DNA from: Clostridiales bacterium
GTDB taxonomy: Bacteria; Bacillota; Clostridia; Oscillospirales; CAG-272
Length of the DNA: 64,000 nucleotides
Direction of reading: 5' to 3'
NCBI GenBank assembly: GCA_012514145.1
Contig: JAAZAV010000023.1
Span: 42,513-106,512, forward strand
Part shown: positions 59,130 through 64,000 of the stretch, in pieces
How the letters are laid out: every line of letters begins with the position of its first letter
Position numbering within the stretch: position 1 is the stretch's first letter
Translations under genes and position numbers: made by a program
The notes under the pieces: model-generated
The model's database searches: none
Told to the model about the DNA's origin: nothing
What the model saw: the letters and a program-made list of their open reading frames with translations, nothing else

Positions 59130-60176
59130 ATGATCACAGACAAAATTCGTGTCGGCATTATCGGCGCCACCGGTTATGCCGGCGTGGAGCTGGTTCGGCT
59201 CCTTCTAAGTCACCCGAATGTCAGCCTTACCGCCATATCCTCCACATCCTTCGAGGGTCAGGCGATAACCGACATATATCCGAATCTCTTCGGCAGCTGT
59301 AGCCTTAAACTCTGCTCCGCCGATGAGGTGCCCCCGCTCTGCGACGTGGTATTCGCAGCCCTGCCCCACGGACTTAGCGAGCCGCTTGCCGAAAAGTGCG
59401 CCGCTGTCAATGCTCTGCTGGTCGACCTGGGCGCCGACTTCCGTCTCACCGACGAGAAAGAGTATACCGAGTGGTACGGCAAGACCTACGAGTACCCCGA
59501 GCTGCACAAGGGAGCCGTGTATGCCCTCCCGGAGATCTACCGGGATGCAATAAAACAGGCGGCTGTTATCGGCAATCCGGGCTGCTATCCCACCACCGTG
59601 GCTCTCGGGCTCATGCCGGCTCTGCGCGGGGGATTCATTGAAACTGACGGAATAATCATCGATTCCAAGTCGGGCGTCACCGGCGCCGGCCGCTCGCTCA
59701 CCCAGAACACCCACTATCCCGACGCCAACGAAGCATTCGCCGCCTATAAGGCGGGCGCACACCGCCACACCCCCGAGATCGAACAGACCCTGTCCGACCT
59801 GGCGGGCAAACCGGTGAAGGTCACCTTCGTGCCCCATCTGCTGCCGGTGAACCGGGGTATCGAGTCTTCGATTTACGCGAGACTTAAGCTTGGCGCCGAC
59901 TTTGATACCATCTACGCCGCATACGAAAACGCATACAGAGACGAATATTTTGTCAGGGTGCAGCCGAAGGGCGAATATGCCAACATAAAGAACGTCCGCA
60001 TGTCAAACTTCTGCGATATTTCGCTGCATATCGACAAGCGCACCTCCACTCTGATCGTCTGCTCCTGCATAGACAATATGGTGAAGGGCGCCGCCGGGCA
60101 GGCTATACAGAACATGAATCTCCGCCTCGGACTTGACGAGCGCACCGGACTCACCGCCCTGCCCTCGGCATTCTGA
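59130..60176 (+). CDS. argC: N-acetyl-gamma-glutamyl-phosphate reductase
   Basis: This 348-residue NADPH enzyme makes N-acetylglutamate semialdehyde. It has the N-terminal Rossmann motif GIIGATGYAGVEL, the catalytic Cys152 in GNPGCYPTT, and the HRHTPEIEQ block with the active-site His. AGGGG lies before the ATG. It is third in the cluster after a 94-base gap with no hairpin. Confidence 0.96.
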   Translation: MITDKIRVGIIGATGYAGVELVRLLLSHPNVSLTAISSTSFEGQAITDIYPNLFGSCSLKLCSADEVPPLCDVVFAALPHGLSEPLAEKCAAVNALLVDLGADFRLTDEKEYTEWYGKTYEYPELHKGAVYALPEIYRDAIKQAAVIGNPGCYPTTVALGLMPALRGGFIETDGIIIDSKSGVTGAGRSLTQNTHYPDANEAFAAYKAGAHRHTPEIEQTLSDLAGKPVKVTFVPHLLPVNRGIESSIYARLKLGADFDTIYAAYENAYRDEYFVRVQPKGEYANIKNVRMSNFCDISLHIDKRTSTLIVCSCIDNMVKGAAGQAIQNMNLRLGLDERTGLTALPSAF

Positions 60177-60280
60177 AGCATGCTTCCGGCAATGCGGTTA
60201 AAGCGAGAATTGTATTAACTTTACATATATATAACAAACGTAAGCGCCCTCAAAAATATTTCCCCAACAAGGAAAACATT

Positions 60281-61510
60281 ATGAAAATTGACAAAATCGA
60301 AGGCGGCGTAACGGCTGCAGCCGGCTTTCGCGCCTCGGGAATCCACTGCGGTCTGCGCCGCAACAAATCCAAACGCGACCTGGCGCTCATAGCCGCGGAT
60401 GTCCGCTGCACGGCAGCCGGTCTGTTCACCACAAACCGGGTCTTTGCCGCCCCCGTGGGGCTCTGCCGCTCTCATCTTGAGGACGGTTACGCTCAGGCGA
60501 TAATCTGCAACAGCGGCAACGCCAACACCTGCACAGCGGACGGCTACGAGAAGGCAAACCTCACCGCCGCCGCCCTGGCGTCCGCCCTGGGTATCGCCGA
60601 AAATGACGTGCTTGTGGCGTCCACCGGCGTTATAGGCGTTCCCCTTCCGGTTGAGCCGATAATTGCCGGTATCCCCCAGCTGGTAAACGAGCTGGACACC
60701 GGTTTCATATCCGGCGAGAACGCAGCCATCGCCATAATGACCACCGACACGAAAAAGAAAGAGTATGCCGTCAGTTACGAATTCGGCGGTCATACCATAG
60801 TGATAGGCGGCATCTGCAAGGGCTCGGGCATGATCTCCCCCAACATGGCTACCATGCTGGGCTTTCTCACCACCGACGCCGCCGTCACACCCGGACTGCT
60901 GAAACCCGCCCTAAAGGCCGCGGCGGATGTCAGCTACAACATGGTCAGCGTCGACCGGGACACCTCAACCAACGATTCGCTTATTCTGCTTGCGTCGGGC
61001 ATGTCGGGAGCGCCCCTGATTGAATCGGCGGACGATCCGGCATACAAAGCCTTCTGCGAGGCTCTCACCACCCTCTGCACAATTATGGCGAAAGCCATAG
61101 CCGCCGACGGCGAGGGCGCCTCCAAGCTGCTGGAGTGCACAATAACCGGCTGCGCCGATTATGAGACCGCCCGTGTGCTTGCCAAGTCGGTGATAAACTC
61201 GCCGCTGGTCAAGACGGCTATGTTCGGCGCCGACGCCAACTGGGGACGCATACTCTGCGCTCTCGGTTATGCGGGCGTAGAGTTCGACCCTCACAAGGTG
61301 GACGTGACTTTCCGCTCTTCCGCGGGCAGTGTCAAGGTCTGCGAGCAGGGCATGAGCTGTCCTTTTGACGAGGATGCCGCGAAATCGGTGCTAGTCAAGA
61401 ACTATATAATTATCGACATTGATCTTTCCTCTGGCGAGCATTCGGCAACCGCCTGGGGCTGCGATCTCAGCTACGAATATGTCCGCATAAACGGCGACTA
61501 CAGAAGTTAA
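60281..61510 (+). CDS. argJ: Bifunctional ornithine acetyltransferase / N-acetylglutamate synthase
   Basis: This 409-residue protein recycles acetyl from N-acetylornithine to glutamate. It self-cleaves at the conserved ATML site (nucleophile Thr191), giving two chains. Other blocks: ICNSGNANTCTA near residue 70 (oxyanion region), KGSGMISPNMATM, and DRDTSTNDS. ArgJ removes the need for argE. AAGGAAAA precedes the ATG. Whether it can also use acetyl-CoA cannot be read here. Confidence 0.95.
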   Translation: MKIDKIEGGVTAAAGFRASGIHCGLRRNKSKRDLALIAADVRCTAAGLFTTNRVFAAPVGLCRSHLEDGYAQAIICNSGNANTCTADGYEKANLTAAALASALGIAENDVLVASTGVIGVPLPVEPIIAGIPQLVNELDTGFISGENAAIAIMTTDTKKKEYAVSYEFGGHTIVIGGICKGSGMISPNMATMLGFLTTDAAVTPGLLKPALKAAADVSYNMVSVDRDTSTNDSLILLASGMSGAPLIESADDPAYKAFCEALTTLCTIMAKAIAADGEGASKLLECTITGCADYETARVLAKSVINSPLVKTAMFGADANWGRILCALGYAGVEFDPHKVDVTFRSSAGSVKVCEQGMSCPFDEDAAKSVLVKNYIIIDIDLSSGEHSATAWGCDLSYEYVRINGDYRS

Positions 61511-61522
61511 GGGGGTAAAAGT

Positions 61523-62389
61523 ATGTTCATTTCGAACATGGACAAGGCACAGGTGTTAAGCGAGGCGCTGCCTTACATTCAGAAGTACCACGGCAAGACG
61601 GTGGTCGTCAAATACGGCGGCAACGCCATGATTAACGACGGCCTCAAAGCCGCGGTTATCTCGGACCTGGTGCTGCTCACCACTGTCGGAATCAATGTGG
61701 TTCTGGTACACGGCGGCGGGCCCGAGATCACCTACATGCTGAATAAAATCGGCAAGGAGAGCAAATTTATCAACGGCATCCGCTACACCGACGAGGAGTC
61801 TATAAATATTGTTCAGATGGTGCTGGCGGGCAAGACAAACAAGGATCTGGTGAACCGCATTCAGCGCATCGGCGGGCGCGCCGTGGGTCTAAGCGGACTG
61901 GACGGCGGTCTTATTAAAGCGAAGAAACTTGAGGACGGCGTCAACGACTACGGCTGCGTGGGTGAGATAGTCTCGATTGACGCAAGCGTGATCCGCGACA
62001 TGATCGACCGAAAGTTCATCCCGGTAATCTCCACCGTGGCGGCCGGTATCGACGACAATCCGGTGTATAATATAAACGCCGACACCGCCGCCGCCGATAT
62101 AGCCGTGGCTCTTGGAGCGGAGAACTTCCTGCTTCTCACCGACGTGCGCGGCGTTATGCGCGACTTCCGCGACGAGGACACCCTGATACCGGTGATTTCC
62201 CTCGAGGAAGTTGAGACCCTCAAGGCGGACGGCGTTATCTCGGGCGGGATGCTGCCGAAGGTCAACTGCTGTGTCCGGGCGGTGAAGGGGGGCGTGTCCC
62301 GCACCTTCATATTAGACGGCCGCATCGCCCACTCGATACTCATCGAGATGTTCTCCGACGAGGGTATCGGAACCATGTTTATAAAATAA
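61523..62389 (+). CDS. argB: Acetylglutamate kinase
   Basis: This 288-residue kinase phosphorylates N-acetylglutamate. It has VVKYGGNAM near residue 28, VHGGGPEI near residue 68, and INADTAAADIA near residue 190. Length with the N-terminal helix (FISNMDKAQVLSEAL) suggests the arginine-sensitive, hexameric type. AAGGGGGT lies six bases before the ATG; it follows argJ by 12 bases. argD and argF/carAB are not in the window. Confidence 0.96.
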   Translation: MFISNMDKAQVLSEALPYIQKYHGKTVVVKYGGNAMINDGLKAAVISDLVLLTTVGINVVLVHGGGPEITYMLNKIGKESKFINGIRYTDEESINIVQMVLAGKTNKDLVNRIQRIGGRAVGLSGLDGGLIKAKKLEDGVNDYGCVGEIVSIDASVIRDMIDRKFIPVISTVAAGIDDNPVYNINADTAAADIAVALGAENFLLLTDVRGVMRDFRDEDTLIPVISLEEVETLKADGVISGGMLPKVNCCVRAVKGGVSRTFILDGRIAHSILIEMFSDEGIGTMFIK

Positions 62390-62400
62390 AATAAGAAAAG

Positions 62401-62445
62401 ACCTGCCGTACCGGCGCTGTGAATTCAGAGGCCGATACGGCAGGT
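62401..62445. terminator. Terminator of the arg cluster
   Basis: ACCTGCCGTACCGGC (62401-62415) pairs with 62431-62445 with one mismatch, then TTTTGTG. It lies between argB and the convergent amidase gene. Confidence 0.85.
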
Positions 62446-62484
62446 TTTGTGTGTCATGTGCGATATGAGCGAAGCCGCGCAATA

Positions 62485-63225
62485 TCAGCTGCCGCGGATA
62501 AGAAAAGCATCGGAAAAGCCCGCGTTCTTCACCCGTTCCAGCAGCGCCGCGGCGTTATCCCGCTTTGAAAACGCCCCTAACTGCACCCGCCATACCTGGG
62601 GTATGGGAGATGGGACGTTCACAACTGCGCCGAAAACCGGAGGTATGTGCCCGACCGATATGAGCCTTGCCACATCCGCCCGAAAGGTGCCCATGCTCTT
62701 GCCGTGGCGCGGGAACCAGTGGCTGACATCCGCGTGATTTGAGGCTATACCGAGGGCATACCCCTCGCTGTGGCAGATGACAGACTCTGCCGGCAGACCG
62801 AATATGATGCAGAGATAGGCGCAGAGTTCGGCGGCTTCACGGTAGACCGAATCGAAGTAAAGACCGTCGGAAAGCGAATCTTCGCATATCTCGATTCCGA
62901 TATGTGTGGCGTTTGCCGAACCCTTTTTACCCCGCCCCGCATGCCAGCCTCGCTGCTGCCAGGGAAGAGTCTGGTAGGAAGCTATGCCGCCGTCCGCCAG
63001 CCTGCCGATGAAGGCGTGGACACAGACCTGCCGCCCGCCGGGTCGGAGGGTGTTCCAGTGATTGCCGAAGCGGTTATACCCCAGAAGCCCGTCGTCGGGA
63101 CCTACATAACGCCTCAGATTCGGGTTATCAGCCCCGGTGCTGTGGAGCATTATACCCCGGGGCGTCATGGGCTTTGCGGTTTTGCAGCATTCGTTTTCGG
63201 TCAGTATCAGGCGTTCAAGTCTCAT
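62485..63225 (-). CDS. N-acetylmuramoyl-L-alanine amidase with C-terminal SPOR-like domain
   Basis: This 246-residue protein has an amidase-2 (PGRP-like) domain: zinc His in IMLHSTGADN (about His28), HAFIGR, GWHAGRG, and the late zinc His in SNHADVSHWF. A short SPOR-like peptidoglycan-binding domain follows (WRVQLGAFSKRDNAAALLERVKNAGF). No signal peptide, as in phage endolysins released through a holin. Its start overlaps the holin stop by four bases. It cuts the bond between the sugar chain and the stem peptide in the wall. Confidence 0.9.
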   Translation of the reverse strand: MRLERLILTENECCKTAKPMTPRGIMLHSTGADNPNLRRYVGPDDGLLGYNRFGNHWNTLRPGGRQVCVHAFIGRLADGGIASYQTLPWQQRGWHAGRGKKGSANATHIGIEICEDSLSDGLYFDSVYREAAELCAYLCIIFGLPAESVICHSEGYALGIASNHADVSHWFPRHGKSMGTFRADVARLISVGHIPPVFGAVVNVPSPIPQVWRVQLGAFSKRDNAAALLERVKNAGFSDAFLIRGS

Positions 63226-63641
63226 TTCTCTCCCTCCTTTTCCTCTGCGCGGTCATGAAGCTGTGCCAGCACGTCTTTCAGTTTCCCGGGTATCGGCAGA
63301 CCGATATGGGCGGCATTCTCGATAAGGGATATGCCCTCGTTCGAGATGTAGAAGAATATGACCGCTGTGCGGATCGCCTCGCCGCTGCCTATGACATAAA
63401 GGTCAATCATGTGCCCGATGCCCACCATGCCGAACATCAGCACCTTGCGGCAGATGCCCCGAAACCCCACGGCGCTTGACAGCCGCCGGTAGAAAATCGC
63501 GCAGAGCACCCCGGTGAGATAGTCGGCGATACAGAATACCATAAGGGCAGTGAGCAGCCCGTCCGGCTCCCCCAAAAACCACCCCACCGCCGCCCCGGCG
63601 GCGGAGAACGCCAGCTGAATTGCTTTCCATTGATTTTTCAT
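63222..63641 (-). CDS. Phage-type holin (Holin_4 family)
   Basis: This 139-residue protein has three to four hydrophobic stretches (LAFSAAGAAVGWFLG, LTALMVFCIADYLTGVL, VLMFGMVGIGHMIDLYVIG), an ADYLTG motif typical of the toxin/lysis holin family, and a charged C-terminus (HDRAEEKEGEK). It forms holes that release the amidase. Gene order holin then endolysin matches phage lysis cassettes, but no other phage genes are in the window. GGGAGG precedes the ATG. Confidence 0.9.
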   Translation of the reverse strand: MKNQWKAIQLAFSAAGAAVGWFLGEPDGLLTALMVFCIADYLTGVLCAIFYRRLSSAVGFRGICRKVLMFGMVGIGHMIDLYVIGSGEAIRTAVIFFYISNEGISLIENAAHIGLPIPGKLKDVLAQLHDRAEEKEGEK

Positions 63642-63672
63642 TTGATAATACCTCCCGTGATTTCATGCGTCG

Positions 63673-63727
63673 ATTATAGCACTGTGTGTTGTGTCAAACA
63701 GTGTCATATGGTGTCACTTGTAGTCAC
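63673..63727 (-). promoter_or_regulatory. Holin promoter region with GTGTCA repeats phased at 10 bp
   Basis: GTGTCA starts at 63691, 63701 and 63711, exactly 10 bases apart, and a related AGTCAC starts at 63722. On the minus strand a TATAAT box (63673-63678) lies next to them; the TTGACA on the same strand (63692-63697) is only 13 bases away. The repeats, one helix turn apart, look like stacked activator or repressor sites. No gene is seen between 63642 and 64000. Confidence 0.5.
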
Positions 63728-63751
63728 GAGTTACAAATTGTTTACAATTGA

Positions 63752-63808
63752 TTCCGACAAATGCCAATTCAGCGGTGAATTTCGACAGATGCCGATTCAG
63801 CGGTGAAT
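63752..63808. repeat. Tandem repeat, two copies of 28-29 bp
   Basis: Copies at 63752-63780 and 63781-63808 share most bases, ending identically in ATTCAGCGGTGAAT. No ORF uses them. They may be a decayed site or a protein-binding array. Confidence 0.7.
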
Positions 63809-63936
63809 AATGTGAGAAACAGAGATATTTCAGACACGGCTATGGGTCGGCTGCCCGCCGGACAAACGCAAAACTGTGGTTTTGTCAATGATGTGAGACT
63901 AAAAAGTGCAAGAAAAAGGGATGGAGTGTGTTAAAG

Positions 63937-63985
63937 ACTTTGCAGCCGGAATGAGGGGCGAAGCCCCGAATGCAGGCTGCAAAGT
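63937..63985. repeat. Nested palindrome near the right edge
   Basis: ACTTTGCAGCC (63937-63947) and its exact complement 63975-63985 enclose GGGGC-GAA-GCCCC (63955-63967). A short open frame (ATG at 63921) runs through it to the window edge but shows no homology that I recognise, so it is not called as a gene. Confidence 0.55.
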
Positions 63986-64000
63986 CGGCGCGTTCAAGAC

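Noticed and set aside
63921..64000. Start of a gene running off the right edge (ATG 63921)
   Set aside because: The frame lies inside the nested palindrome, is short in this window and shows no known domain; likely a repeat artefact.
1..64000. tRNA, rRNA, CRISPR arrays and transposases
   Set aside because: None was recognised by reading; gaps between genes are short. A tRNA or covariance scan was not possible here.

Overview
The window reads as a chromosomal segment of a GC-rich, low-complexity-free Bacillota genome, most likely an anaerobic gut Clostridia (Oscillospirales or Christensenellales type). This is inferred, not searched. Supporting signs are an iscS-nifU-type iscU-mnmA operon, an argGHCJB cluster, a glycyl radical enzyme, many lipoprotein solute-binding proteins, an amidase/holin pair of Gram-positive type, and near-consensus sigma-A promoters with 17-bp spacers. 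Coding density is high, operons are short, and perfect GC-rich hairpins sit between convergent genes. No rRNA, tRNA, CRISPR array or transposase was seen.

Layout. 1-2.3 kb: end of a sialate O-acetylesterase-like gene and a GyrI-like protein. 2.6-5.4 kb: an XRE repressor/ImmA protease pair divergent from a Y-family DNA polymerase with a small partner, plus a 76-bp palindromic element. 5.5-14.5 kb: carbohydrate genes (serine hydrolase, URO-D-like protein, DUF6259-like enzyme, lipoprotein, SDR, Gfo/Idh/MocA dehydrogenase, beta-propeller enzyme). 14.5-29.2 kb: housekeeping genes (HIT protein, pyrC, rRNA methyltransferase, tmk, an ABC exporter) interleaved with a DUF5722-like anchored protein, a membrane-anchored binding protein, an Orn/Lys/Arg-type decarboxylase and a glycyl radical enzyme without activase. 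29.4-40.5 kb: three small surface proteins with the same odd C-terminal anchor, a TIM-barrel isomerase, a TetR regulator with an apparent ATC start, three more solute-binding lipoproteins and another propeller enzyme. 40.8-44 kb: iscS-iscU-mnmA. 44.1-49.9 kb: a six-gene operon with esterase, GH28-like enzyme, YgjP-like metallopeptidase, sialidase-like propeller and a nitrilase-GDPD fusion. 50-54.9 kb: a redox cassette led by a TIM-barrel/Old Yellow Enzyme fusion, followed by an SDR and an FrdA-like flavoprotein. 54.9-62.4 kb: malic enzyme and argG-argH-argC-argJ-argB with an ArgR-box-like site. 62.4-64 kb: SPOR-amidase and holin with a repeat-rich upstream region.

How it fits together. The accessory genes suggest a glycan or plant-glycoside scavenger: secreted or anchored binding proteins, esterases and propeller or beta-helix hydrolases release sugars and aglycones, and cytosolic TIM-barrel isomerases, Gfo/Idh and SDR dehydrogenases remodel them. 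The five solute-binding proteins have no permease beside them, so they must either share a distant permease or act as surface binding proteins.

The strongest candidates for something undescribed are the TIM-OYE fusion cassette (50-54.9 kb), the nitrilase-GDPD fusion, the AQT(F/A)D-anchored surface protein set, and the XRE-ImmA-controlled polymerase. All functional assignments are by reading motifs from the translated sequence; no database search was run.
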